In this document: positions 51,550-60,900 of the stretch, one piece after another
How the letters are laid out: the number at the start of each line of letters is the position of its first letter
How positions within the stretch are numbered: position 1 is the first letter of the stretch
Assembly (NCBI GenBank): GCA_038321775.1
Contig: JBBQFI010000006.1
Span: 124,001-188,000, forward strand
Length of the DNA stretch: 64,000 nucleotides
Direction of reading: 5' to 3'
Origin: JBBQFI01 sp038321775
GTDB lineage: Bacteria > Verrucomicrobiota > Verrucomicrobiia > Chthoniobacterales > UBA10450
Made by a program: the position numbers and the translations under genes
Notes under the pieces: model-generated
Told to the model about the DNA's origin: nothing
Database searches by the model: none
The model's input: the letters and a program-made list of their open reading frames with translations, nothing else

Positions 51550-52566
51550 TTAGTGCGAGAAGATCGGACTTTCTTGAATCTTGTCGCCGTGTTGTGCGAA
51601 TTCCGTCCGGAAAACATTCGTTAGGCTGCGATCGTGTAAAATGTTCATGTCGGTATCGTGCTTTTTGTTGTCGTCGTTCTCCCACGCTTCGTTCCACCAG
51701 CAAAAGCCGATCACCCCCGGCCAGCGCCCGGAAAACAGATCGTCGAGCGCGGATTTTGACCACGCATCTGCGCTCACTCGCCGGTTATGCAAATCGCAGC
51801 CGAACTCAGCGAGCACAATCGGTTTATTCGGCGCCAGTTTCGTTAGACGCGGATACGCTTCGCGCATTTTGAAACGCAAACTTTCCGTACCCTCGTGTGT
51901 CATCGGTGTAAGTGGCCCATAGGCGCTCAACCCAATCCAATCGCAATAGGCATCGCCGGGATAATAATTCTCGAATCGATTCCATTTCGATTCCGGCGAA
52001 TCGAACCAATTCACGTGCCAGACCCATTGCAGATTGTTCGCTCCTTCCGCCCGCATCAAATCGACGATGTGATGATAAGCCTCGATGTAATTTCCCGGTC
52101 CCGTTTTCGCGCCGCCATTCCATTTTCCATTCCAGGAAAACCAATCGCCGTTCGGCTCCGTCCCCCACTCAATTAAAATGGGCGACTGTAAAGCCTTCGC
52201 GTCCCGCGCCCAGCCACGTAGATCTTCGTCAAAATCACCTCGAATGATTTTCGCGAGAGTAAAAATTTTCTCAGGACGATTTTGTTCCACATCCGAGCGC
52301 AACATGAGTCGGAGATAAGGAACTTTGCCAAGCTTGCGAATCCATTCGCACATCGCGCCGGGAAATTTTCGCGACTCGAACCAGTTATCCGAGAAAAATA
52401 TCCAAGCCGTTTTTTTACCGACTGCATCTTCATATTTCGCGACATCTTGCGGCGTGACGTCGTGCTCGTTCAGCGCCGGACCATCGTAAAAGAATCCGTG
52501 GTAGAGCTTCCCGTTCGGAACGGCGATCTGAGCCGCGTCTAGGCACGCGATGCCGGCAAAGCCCAT
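51550..52566 (-). CDS. Glycoside hydrolase family 26-like enzyme
   Basis: The 338 residues (ATG 52566, or an upstream GTG at 52593) show a GH26 (beta-mannanase-type) TIM barrel: the acid/base Glu in ILIEWGTEPNGDWFSWNGKWNGG, the strand WHVNWFDSPESKWNRFENYYPGDAYCDWIGLSAYGPLTP, and the nucleophile Glu in IVLAEFGCD, ending WPGVIGFCWWNEAW. GH26 acts on beta-mannans or related glucans. A short hydrophobic start suggests export. No sugar transporter is near. A TCGTTAGG motif is at 51618 (L-T-N). Confidence 0.8.
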   Translation of the reverse strand: MGFAGIACLDAAQIAVPNGKLYHGFFYDGPALNEHDVTPQDVAKYEDAVGKKTAWIFFSDNWFESRKFPGAMCEWIRKLGKVPYLRLMLRSDVEQNRPEKIFTLAKIIRGDFDEDLRGWARDAKALQSPILIEWGTEPNGDWFSWNGKWNGGAKTGPGNYIEAYHHIVDLMRAEGANNLQWVWHVNWFDSPESKWNRFENYYPGDAYCDWIGLSAYGPLTPMTHEGTESLRFKMREAYPRLTKLAPNKPIVLAEFGCDLHNRRVSADAWSKSALDDLFSGRWPGVIGFCWWNEAWENDDNKKHDTDMNILHDRSLTNVFRTEFAQHGDKIQESPIFSH

Positions 52567-52672
52567 CAAACATCGGCACAAAAATTCTCTCACACCGATA
52601 ATGTAACGGCGCTCCGCGAGCGTCGCATTTTTTCGCGACGTCAGCCGAATCCAGCCGGCGCGAGCAAAGACC

Positions 52673-53128
52673 TCAGCTTTCTTTGCTCGAATCGCGCAAG
52701 CTCCGCACGCGATCGTGGGCAAGTTTCACTTTATCGTACTGACGCGAAACCGTTTCGCGCAATGGCGAAGATAAATCGATGCCTATCGCTTTTTTATATT
52801 CGCTGATCGCGGAATCCTCGCCGCGTTCGCATTCCGCAAGGATGGCATGATCGTCTCCGCTCGAGACAGCCGCTTTCAGACCGATCCACGCGCGATGGAT
52901 CGAGCCGGCAACACTGCTGCTGTCCTCCGGTTCGGATTCGCCGATCTGTCGCAGCTGATCCTGCAATTCGCCGGCAAAGCGCGATCGCTCCGTCGAAAAT
53001 TCATTGAAAAGCGATTTGAGTGCCGGGTCTTTCGCCGCCTCGGCCGATTGCCGAAAGCCTTGTTCTCCATCTTTGAGCGTCTCAATCAAACTGTTAACCG
53101 TCGAAATGATTTCCTTCTTCTGAGCCAT
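52673..53128 (-). CDS. DUF2383/PA2169-type four-helix bundle protein
   Basis: From the ATG at 53128 the 151 residues are all helical: KEIISTVNSLIETLKDGEQGFRQSAEAAKDPALKSLFNEFSTERSRFAGELQDQLRQIGESEPEDSSSVAGSIHRAWIGLKAAV, then HAILAECERGEDSAISEYKKAIG. The E-C-E-R-G-E-D pattern is typical of the PA2169 family, which resembles ferritin-like bundles but lacks a proven function. A longer frame (start 53290) overlaps the next gene and is not used. It diverges from the DUF5069 gene. Confidence 0.9.
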   Translation of the reverse strand: MAQKKEIISTVNSLIETLKDGEQGFRQSAEAAKDPALKSLFNEFSTERSRFAGELQDQLRQIGESEPEDSSSVAGSIHRAWIGLKAAVSSGDDHAILAECERGEDSAISEYKKAIGIDLSSPLRETVSRQYDKVKLAHDRVRSLRDSSKES

Positions 53129-53225
53129 ATAACATCCAATCGCAGCCGGACCCGATTTCGCGCTCGAATAAATTTCGAAAATTCCGCAAAGTTGTGGGCA
53201 CTGCGATTCGGCCTTAACTTTTGCC

Positions 53226-53690
53226 ATGGAAAATAAAATCTCGGGTAAAGATCTGACAAAAGAAGCACCGCGCAGTCCGCACACGCGCATTGGTGGTTAT
53301 GCAATTCTCGGGCGCACGCTCGATAAATGCCGGGCGCTCATTGGCGGCAACATCGGTGACTATCATTTCGATTGCCCGCTTGATAACATGCTCTTCGGTT
53401 TCAAAGGAGTGAAAGGCGACGATTTCAAAACGGAAGTGGAAAAGGGCGCAAGCGATACCGACATGGCGAAGTGGCTCCACACGCATGGCGAGAACAAAAC
53501 GCCCGATGAAGTGAAGAGATGGGCTGATGAAATCGAGAAGGCAAATCCGCTCTACGACAATCCGGAAAAGCGCGATTACTACATCGAAGAGACCAAGAAG
53601 CTCGGCCTCGATCCAGCAACGACGCCGCTCTTCGATTGGCTCGATGCAGATGACAAAGCGACCTTCGCAATGGCGGGCGCAGCGCGCTGA
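53226..53690 (+). CDS. DUF5069 family protein
   Basis: The 154 residues start ISGKDLTKEAPRSPHTRIGGYAILGRTLDKCRALIGGNIGDYHFDCPLDNMLFGFKGV and end LFDWLDADDKATFAMAGAAR, a pattern seen in DUF5069 proteins, which are common in Verrucomicrobiota. The function is unknown. The gene is followed closely by a strong terminator (53715). No signal peptide is present. Confidence 0.9.
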   Translation: MENKISGKDLTKEAPRSPHTRIGGYAILGRTLDKCRALIGGNIGDYHFDCPLDNMLFGFKGVKGDDFKTEVEKGASDTDMAKWLHTHGENKTPDEVKRWADEIEKANPLYDNPEKRDYYIEETKKLGLDPATTPLFDWLDADDKATFAMAGAAR

Positions 53691-53714
53691 TTCGCGACAA
53701 TTCGTTTCTTAATT

Positions 53715-53757
53715 ATGGCGGCGCGCATCGCGCCCGATGCACGCCGCCATTTTTTTA
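53715..53757 (+). terminator. Rho-independent terminator after the DUF5069 gene
   Basis: ATGGCGGCG at 53715-53723 pairs with CGCCGCCAT at 53742-53750; an inner part (GCATCG/CGATGC) extends the stem. A run of six T plus A and T follows. It is 25 bases past the stop. Confidence 0.92.
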
Positions 53758-53760
53758 TCC

Positions 53761-53844
53761 ATGGCCATTTCTCTAAAACCGCAGCATCTCAATCGTTACC
53801 GCCAGATCGCATGGCTGTTCATGAAATATGGGCGCTCCGATTAG
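53761..53844 (+). pseudogene. N-terminal remnant of an AarF/UbiB-type kinase gene
   Basis: An ATG at 53761 opens a 27-codon frame, LKPQHLNRYRQIAWLFMKYG followed by R-S-D and TAG at 53842-53844. The phrase L-x-R-Y-x-x-I-A-x-L-x-x-K-Y-G-R-S-D is the start of AarF/UbiB-type (ABC1) kinases, which are about 450-560 residues long. The rest of the gene is missing. The motif TCGTTAGGC (53846-53854) begins right after the stop, where the remnant ends. The identification rests on a short match. Confidence 0.5.
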
Positions 53845-53881
53845 GTCGTTAGGCGATGCGACTGACCGAAGAAGCCGGAAG

Positions 53882-55486
53882 CTAAGGTTCGATCAGCGGG
53901 TACGTGTTTTCCGTTTCGCCGGGATCGATTCCGCGGCGAAGACGGCTGTGCCACGTTCCGTAAAGGAAATAGATGAAGAGGCCGATGATCAACCACGCGA
54001 AAAAGCGCAGCCATGTCAGCACCGGCAAACTCAACATCAGGGCCATGCAAAATAACACGCCGAGAATCGGCAAAAACGGCACCCATGCAACGCGGAAAGG
54101 TCGCGCCCGGTTCGGATCGGTCCTGCGCAAAATGATTACGCCAATGCAAACCAGCGCGAAGGCAAACAATGTTCCGATATTCGTCAGGTCAGCGAGAGAA
54201 CCGATGTCAGTCAGTGCAGCGACCCCGCCCACAACAACGCCCGTCCAAATGGTGGTGATGTAAGGCGTGCGAAAACGAGGATGAATGCGCGCAAAATATT
54301 CCGGGAGCAATCCGTCACGCGCCATGGCCATGAAAATGCGCGGTTGCCCGAGCTGGAATACCAGCAACACAGAAGTCATACCGGCGAGCGCGCCCGCGCT
54401 GACTAAAGCTTGCGCCCAAGGTTTGCTCGCGAACGCAGTCGCGACCGCAGCAGAGTCGCCAAGATAAACCGTGTATTTTTTGATACCGGTGAGAACTCCG
54501 GACATCAGGACATAAAGGAGCGTGCAAATGACGAGGCTCGCGATCATGCCGATCGGCATATCGCGTCGCGGATTTCGCGTTTCCTCCGCGGTCGTTGAAA
54601 CAGCATCGAACCCGATGAAAGCGAAGAACACGATCGCGGCGCCGCTCATCACCCCACCAAAACCGCTCGGCATGAAAGGATGCCAGTTTGTCGGATGCAC
54701 CATGAATGCGCCAAAGGAAATGAAGAAAACAACCACCACGACTTTGATGATGACGATGACTGTGTTTGTGCGCGCGCTTTCGCGAATGCCATAGATCAAA
54801 AGAATAGTGACGGCGGCGACGATCAGAAACGCGGGAAAATTGATGGCTATCTGATGGCCGGCGATCACCGGCAACGTCGTTGACGAAAAATCCTGCAAAA
54901 CTTCCCCACCCTTTGCGATCACGGCGCTCGCAGTTTTGTAATCTGTCACGGCCCACAGCGGAAATTTGAGTCCGAACAAACTGCCGCAAAGCTTTACAAA
55001 ATATCCCGACCAACCGACGGCGACCGCCATGTTTCCGACTGCGTACTCAAGAATCAAATCCCAGCCGATAATCCACGCGACGATTTCGCCCAGCGTGGCG
55101 TAAGAATAAGTGTAAGCCGAACCCGACACCGGAATCATGGAGGCGAGTTCCGCATAACAAAAAGCCGCAAATCCGCACGCAACCGCCGCGACGACGAAAG
55201 ACAAAACAACTGCCGGTCCCGCGCCGGGACGCCCGAGCACAATCGGAGCGTGCGTGATCCAGGATTGGATAAAATTCAATACCGGCGTCGTCATCTGCGA
55301 GGTCATCGCTTCCACGCGTTCGCCTGCCGCCGCCGTTCCAGTGAGCGCGAAAATTCCCGTGCCGATAATCGCGCCAATACCGAGCGCCGTGAGATCAAGC
55401 GCGGAAAGCGAACGTTTCATTTTACGCTCGGGCGCTTCCGCTTCGCGCATCAGCAGGTCGGGACTCTTGGTTCGGAAAAGGTTCAT
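53882..55486 (-). CDS. APC-superfamily amino-acid permease (YfnA/CAT type)
   Basis: The 534 residues have about 12-14 membrane helices. The first, LGIGAIIGTGIFALTGTAA, carries the GxG substrate-binding glycines of APC transporters. The sequence FFAFIGFDAVSTTAEETRNPRRDMPIGM is the signature of the cationic-amino-acid (CAT/YfnA) group. The family imports amino acids with protons or exchanges them. The cytoplasmic end RIDPGETENTYP-like tail is short. It is a single gene, starting at the ATG of 55486. The TCGTTAGGC motif lies 10 bases upstream of the start (55496). Confidence 0.93.
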   Translation of the reverse strand: MNLFRTKSPDLLMREAEAPERKMKRSLSALDLTALGIGAIIGTGIFALTGTAAAGERVEAMTSQMTTPVLNFIQSWITHAPIVLGRPGAGPAVVLSFVVAAVACGFAAFCYAELASMIPVSGSAYTYSYATLGEIVAWIIGWDLILEYAVGNMAVAVGWSGYFVKLCGSLFGLKFPLWAVTDYKTASAVIAKGGEVLQDFSSTTLPVIAGHQIAINFPAFLIVAAVTILLIYGIRESARTNTVIVIIKVVVVVFFISFGAFMVHPTNWHPFMPSGFGGVMSGAAIVFFAFIGFDAVSTTAEETRNPRRDMPIGMIASLVICTLLYVLMSGVLTGIKKYTVYLGDSAAVATAFASKPWAQALVSAGALAGMTSVLLVFQLGQPRIFMAMARDGLLPEYFARIHPRFRTPYITTIWTGVVVGGVAALTDIGSLADLTNIGTLFAFALVCIGVIILRRTDPNRARPFRVAWVPFLPILGVLFCMALMLSLPVLTWLRFFAWLIIGLFIYFLYGTWHSRLRRGIDPGETENTYPLIEP

Positions 55487-55622
55487 GATCTTAATTCGTT
55501 AGGCAAAACGTCGGCAACGGCGGGCCGAATCGTGACCTCCCTCTGGAGCGCGGTCAATATTTAGTTCGTGTCCTGTCGCCGACCCGCGCGTATTGGCCTG
55601 ACTTAAGCTGACCTGAGAGCGC

Positions 55623-55853
55623 ATGCCTGGATTGTTACAGATGCCTCAGCTCAGTTTCGCGAATTTAATGGCCGGCTTGATCTTCGGATCGATCGGGTTC
55701 GTTGCCTTCGTTTATGGAAAACGCATGAACGTCTGGAAACCGATGTTCCTCGGTCTCCTCCTCATGATGTTTCCGTACTTTATCGCCAACACGGCCTGGC
55801 TTTTTGCCACCGGCATTTTTGGAACGGCGTTGCTTTTTTTTCTGCGCAACTGA
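55623..55853 (+). CDS. Small two-helix membrane protein
   Basis: The 76 residues have membrane segments NLMAGLIFGSIGFVAFVYG and FLGLLLMMFPYFIANTAWLFATGIFGTALLFFL with a short KRMNVWKP loop. This is a recurring small protein type in many bacteria (often after a bacteriophage-like name) with no known role. It starts at an ATG at 55623. It is alone between the permease and a palindromic repeat. Confidence 0.65.
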   Translation: MPGLLQMPQLSFANLMAGLIFGSIGFVAFVYGKRMNVWKPMFLGLLLMMFPYFIANTAWLFATGIFGTALLFFLRN

Positions 55854-55889
55854 AAACTGCACCGGATTCTCGTTAAGCCCAAAAAGACA

Positions 55890-55967
55890 GTCATTCCGAG
55901 CGCAGCGAGGAACCTCGATAGGCCCCGTGGGATGTTTGCGGGGTCCTTCGCTACGCTCAGGATGACA
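55890..55967. repeat. Palindromic intergenic repeat, copy 3
   Basis: It begins GTCATTCCGAGCGCAGCG and ends CGCTCAGGATGACA, 78 bases. The interior reads GAGGAACCTCGATAGGCCCC and GGGGTCCTTCGC and forms a stem. It lies between the small membrane protein and the DUF3667 gene. Confidence 0.85.
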
Positions 55968-56051
55968 AATTTTTCCAAGCGCCGCAGTTACTGTCGCTTC
56001 CCCATCTCTTCCATAGACTTAATCCATTGCTTTTAATACGTTCGTCGCGCC

Positions 56052-57068
56052 ATGTCGGATGACACGACTCCGTTGATCGTCGGCGATGCCGTGGCGTCGG
56101 AGATGGGGCAATATCGGCGACGCCGCCGGAGTTTTCGCAAGAAAAAGGAGCCTCCGAAACTGACGCATTGCGAAAACTGCGGCGCGTTATTGATCGGAGA
56201 CTATTGCGCGCAATGCGGCCAGGCTGCGATCGATTATCATCGCTCTTTTGGCACGCTCATCGCCGACGCTGCGGACGCATTTCTGAATCTCGACGAGCGT
56301 TTTCTAAAAACGTTTGCGCTGGTTTTGTTTAAACCGTGGCGCCTAACGAATGAATTCCTTGCCGGGCGGCGCCAGAGTTACGTGCACCCGTTGCGCCTTT
56401 ACTTGCTGGCGAGCGTCGCATTTTTCTTCGTCATCCGCGGTCTTGAGCATTTCCATCCGAAAGATCACGCGCTTACCTTCGACGGGAATCAAAAACATTC
56501 GGAAAAGGCTTCGCCTTCACCGAGTCCACCACAAAAATCGCAAAAGGATGACGATGACGGTGTGTCGTTCCGTTTCACCCCGGAGGACGATAAATCAAAT
56601 TCGCCTTTCGAATCCTGGATCAAAAATCGGGCGAAAGAAAAAATCGGACCAACGGGAGATCGCGGCGATTTATTTCTCAAAGCCCTCATCGACAACATCG
56701 GTCCGATGGTCCTGTGCTGCATTCCGCTCTTCGCGTTTGTTCTCAAGCTCCTCTACGTCTTCAAGCGCCGTTTTTACATCGAGCATTTGGTTTTTGCTCT
56801 GCACACCCACGCATTCGTTTATCTCTCCACCCTTCTCATTATCGGCATCGGATTTTTGCTGAATTTAAAGACGCCCGTGCTCACGTCAATCGTCTGCACT
56901 TTTCTCGGTATCGCGGTGATTATCGAACTGCTCATCGCGATCCGTCGCGTCTATCGACAGAACTGGCTGGCCACGCTCCTAAAGTTCGCTCTCGGAAGCG
57001 TGATATATCTTTGCGTCCTCGTGATTGCTTTCGGAGTCACCGCGTTTCTCACTGTCTTGTTGCCATGA
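56052..57068 (+). CDS. DUF3667 membrane protein with N-terminal zinc ribbon
   Basis: The 338 residues have a basic N terminus and a zinc ribbon HCENCGALLIGDYCAQCGQ, the feature of DUF3667. The family core is RSFGTLIADAADAFLNLDERFLKTFALVLFKPWRLTNEFLAGRRQSYVHPLRLYLLASVAFFFV. A Ser/Asp-rich stretch and four or more membrane helices follow. Function is unknown. Its stop overlaps the next start by 3 bases (ATGA). A GCCTAACGA motif is at 56341 as W-R-L-T-N. Confidence 0.92.
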   Translation: MSDDTTPLIVGDAVASEMGQYRRRRRSFRKKKEPPKLTHCENCGALLIGDYCAQCGQAAIDYHRSFGTLIADAADAFLNLDERFLKTFALVLFKPWRLTNEFLAGRRQSYVHPLRLYLLASVAFFFVIRGLEHFHPKDHALTFDGNQKHSEKASPSPSPPQKSQKDDDDGVSFRFTPEDDKSNSPFESWIKNRAKEKIGPTGDRGDLFLKALIDNIGPMVLCCIPLFAFVLKLLYVFKRRFYIEHLVFALHTHAFVYLSTLLIIGIGFLLNLKTPVLTSIVCTFLGIAVIIELLIAIRRVYRQNWLATLLKFALGSVIYLCVLVIAFGVTAFLTVLLP

Positions 57069-57961
57069 AATATTTTGCGCTTTTGTTTTTAATGAGCGCT
57101 TTCTCGCTCGTTAGTCGAGCATCGGAGTTTCAACAACGGATCGCCTTCGAGCGTGACGAATTCGTCTGGGTCGCCAATCGCGACGGGACCGATGCGAAGA
57201 AAATTGTCGCTGGAAGTTTTCCCGCCATTGCTCCCGGCGGAACGCGTGTCGTTTTCACAACCACAGAAAAAACAAACGGCGCTTACATTCGTCGGCTGGC
57301 CGTGGCGGATATCGCAAGCGGAATCGCGAACCTTTTAAAGGAGATCCCGAGCAATAATATCTACTACGCCACGTGGTCGCCCGACGGTAAACGAATTCTT
57401 TTTACCCTGCGCGTCGATGAAGTCTGGGACATCGGCGTGGTTGACGCAGATGGAACGAACTTCCACACGATCAAGAGCGGCACGCCGAATGCAGTGACTC
57501 TTTATTCGCCAACGTGGGCGCGCGACGGCGAATCGATTTTCTGCCAAAACCTGACCAGCATTTACCAACTCGATCTCAAAGGTGCCGTGCTCGCGCAATG
57601 GAAAATCGAAACCATCGTTCCCAACGGAAACATGAGCGGCGATGGGCGGATCGCTGTTTCGCCCGATGGCAAACGCTTACTCCTCAGCATCGACATGGGC
57701 GAAGAACACAACCGCAAAGACTGGGACGGCCCACTTCCAGCGCTCTGGTCGTTCGATCTGGGAATACAAAAAGCGACACGTGTAACACCCAGGGAAATCT
57801 TCGGTTGGGATGGTTGCTGGCTCGATAACAACGACGTTCTTTTTCTCAGCCAGAATGCCGGCGAAACCGAACCGTCGATCTATCGAATGTCGTTAGGCAA
57901 GAACGGCAAAGATAAGAAGCCACTTATCAAAAACGGGCGCATGCCCAGCGCGTCGAAATAA
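57065..57961 (+). CDS. Secreted TolB-like beta-propeller protein
   Basis: From the ATG at 57065 the 298 residues have a signal peptide (YFALLFLMSAFSLVSRAS) and PD40/TolB blades: RIAFERDEFVWVANRDGTDAKKI, YYATWSPDGKRILFTLR, PTWARDGESIFCQ, and IAVSPDGKRLLLSID. Such propellers scaffold protein interactions in the periplasm. The overlap with the DUF3667 gene suggests a shared transcript. A longer frame from 56714 runs inside that gene in another phase and is ignored. A TCGTTAGGC motif is at 57890. Confidence 0.88.
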   Translation: MKYFALLFLMSAFSLVSRASEFQQRIAFERDEFVWVANRDGTDAKKIVAGSFPAIAPGGTRVVFTTTEKTNGAYIRRLAVADIASGIANLLKEIPSNNIYYATWSPDGKRILFTLRVDEVWDIGVVDADGTNFHTIKSGTPNAVTLYSPTWARDGESIFCQNLTSIYQLDLKGAVLAQWKIETIVPNGNMSGDGRIAVSPDGKRLLLSIDMGEEHNRKDWDGPLPALWSFDLGIQKATRVTPREIFGWDGCWLDNNDVLFLSQNAGETEPSIYRMSLGKNGKDKKPLIKNGRMPSASK

Positions 57962-57971
57962 TTTCGGGCGT

Positions 57972-60900
57972 TCAGTCACCGATAAGTTCGCGCGCGCGCG
58001 CCAGGGCTTCATCGATCTTCGATGGATCGTTCCCAGCACCCCGCGCATTCTCCGGTCTTCCGCCACCTTTGCCGCCAACAATTGCCGCGACTTCCTGAAT
58101 CAACTTGTTCGCCGGAGTTTTCGAAGCGGACTGGTCCGGAACAGACGCAATCAGAGCCACCGTCCCATCCGTTGCGCCGGCCAGAAAGATCGGACCACTG
58201 AATTTCGCCTTCAATGCGTCCGCCACCGCCTGCAGCAATTTTCCGTCGCCCTCCGCCACCTGTGAGACTAACGACTTCTGGCCAGCATGCGATTCTGCCA
58301 AATCCTTCGCGATCGCCGCCGCGCGATTTCGCAGGTTCGTTTCCGTTTCCTTCGCGTTTTGCTTTTCCCACTCGCGAACTTCCGCGTCGAGTTTTTCCAA
58401 ATGCGCGGCGCGCATTTCGATCTGTTGCAGCATGCCATTCGTTTCCGCTTCATTCGAAAAAGCCGGCAGCGGCGCAACGCCGGATTTCTTGCGCTCGAAT
58501 GCGTGAAATTTTTCATCCTGCCGTTTCGCTTCGTTGATGGCCCAATCTCTCGCGGCTCCGCCCGCGACCGCTTCGATTCGACGAATCCCCGCGGCAATCG
58601 CCTCTTCTCGCACTATGCGGAACGATTCAATCTCGCCCGTCTCGCGGACATGAGTTCCGCCACAAAGCTCCATCGAATAACCATTTAACTCGTTAGGCGT
58701 ACCTCCGATCTGGACGACGCGGACAACGTCGCCATATTTGTCGCCAAAGAATTGTTGAATGTCCGAACGCTTTTTCGCTTCAGGGTATGGAACTTCCGTC
58801 CACGAAACCGGCACATTTTCCGCGATCTTGTCGCTCACCAGTTTCTCCACATCGCGCACCTGTTTTTTCGTCAATGCCGCGCTCGAAAAATCGAACGTCA
58901 ATTTTTCCGGCCCAACATAACTCCCCTTCTGCGTCGCTTCGCGACTAACGAGTTCGTGCAGAGCCCAATGCAAAATGTGTGTAACGGTGTGATGCCGTTG
59001 AATGGCGATGCGTCGATTTGCATCGACGATTACGTCTACCTCGATATCCGTGTTCGGCGAGTCTTCGGTTGGGAGGAAATGAAGGATGGTGTTTCCGGAT
59101 TTTTGCGTGTCGACGATTCGCCAGTTGCCGTTCTGAGTGATGACAACCCCGGTGTCCGCAACCTGCCCGCCACTTTCTGCGTAGAACGGAGTCTCTCCGA
59201 AAATCAGCGCCGTTCTGCCATCAAGCGCCAGATGTTCGAGAACGATTGTTTTCGCACGGAAATCGTCGTATCCGACGAAATTTGTGCGCTCGCGCTTCTC
59301 AAGCTCAGCGGGCAAATCTGTGACCTGAATGGCCTGCTTCTTCTGAGCCTTGCGCGCACGCTCGCGCTGCTGACCCATCAGCTTCTCGAAGCCCGCCACA
59401 TCGACCGTGAGTCCGCGCTCACGCGCGATCAATTCTGTGAGGTCGAGAGGAAAGCCGTACGTGTCGTACAGCTTAAAAGCAAAATCGCCTTCAATGACGC
59501 TGGCGGACGCTGCGATCTCTCTGACTAGGGCGTTCGCCTTAGCGGCTGAATCTGCGTTCTCGAGTTTCTTCACCAACGCTCGCATTCGCGTCGGATAGAC
59601 ATCACCGTATCGTGAGTACCCGCTGAGCACATTCCATCCTGAAGGTTGCGCGAAGCGCGTTGTAGCAAGGTAAGCGGCGTAACGATCAACAAATCCCTGC
59701 TGATCCGCCTCGAGATCTAGAAATTGAACTTTGACAATCCCAGACCGTTCCTCGGCGCTCACCAGCCCTCGGTGATATGTGTCAAGAATCTCGATTCCCT
59801 TATCAAGCGTCTTGTTAAACGACTCCTCTTCGCGACGAATCGTTTCGCGAACGAGTTGCTCCTTCTGGCGTATCTCAACAAAGACGTCCCCCGCCGTCCG
59901 AACAAGCACATCAACGAGTTTAAAGAAAAACGGCTCGTAAAAACCTAGCACGCGACCGTAGCGAACGGCGCGGCGAAGAATGCGCCGCGCGACATAGCCG
60001 CGATATTCGTTGCTGGGCTGAATGCCGTCCGCGATCGCAAAACTTAGTGTGCGGATGTGATCAGCGATGACGCGGAAGGCGACGTCGATTTTCTCCTGTT
60101 CGGCCTCGCCGGTACTGCCCAGGTTCGGCACGGTGCTCCCGTATTTTTTCCCGCTCAGCTTTTCCACCTCGTCGAAGATCGGGCGGAAGACATCGGTCTC
60201 ATAGTTGGAGATCCTGCGGGAAAAATCGGTGAGACTTTTTGTGCCTTGGATGATGGCGGTGACGCGCTCGAAACCCATGCCGGTGTCGACGTGACGTTCC
60301 GGCAGCGGAACAAAGCTGCCATCGGCATTCGCGTTGAATTGGATGAAAACAAGATTCCAAATCTCAATGCACCGCGGGTCGCCAGTATTGACTAATGAGC
60401 CTTTAGTGTCACCCGCCGGCGTCAGATCGACATGCAGTTCGCTGCACGGCCCACATGGGCCGGTGTCCCCCATCATCCAGAAATTGTCTTTCCGATTTCC
60501 AGGCACGACATGCTCGTTAATTTCAACGCCAGCAGCGTAGAACAACTCGGCCCACCAATAAGCCGCTTCTAAATCCGGATTCTCTTTTAAACCGAGTTTC
60601 GTGGCTAGCGCGTCGGGTCCAAAGAATAAGTATTGATAATCTGTCGCACCCCATTCTTTCACCGCATGGCGTTTGGCCATATCAGAAATCCACTGCAGCA
60701 AACCGTTCCAATGCTCGAGCGCTGAATCAGGACAATAAACGGTAGCGTAAACGCGGGAGGGCGGAAATTTCCAGCGCCTAACGACTAATTCCCATGCCCA
60801 TTCGATTGCTTCCTTCTTGAAGTAATCGCCGAAGCTCCAGTTGCCGAGCATTTCGAAAAATGTGTGATGATAGGTATCGAGGCCGACGTCCTCGAGATCG

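Noticed and set aside
56714..57064. Long frame before the TolB-like gene
   Set aside because: It runs in another phase inside the DUF3667 gene. The signal peptide and homology start at 57065.
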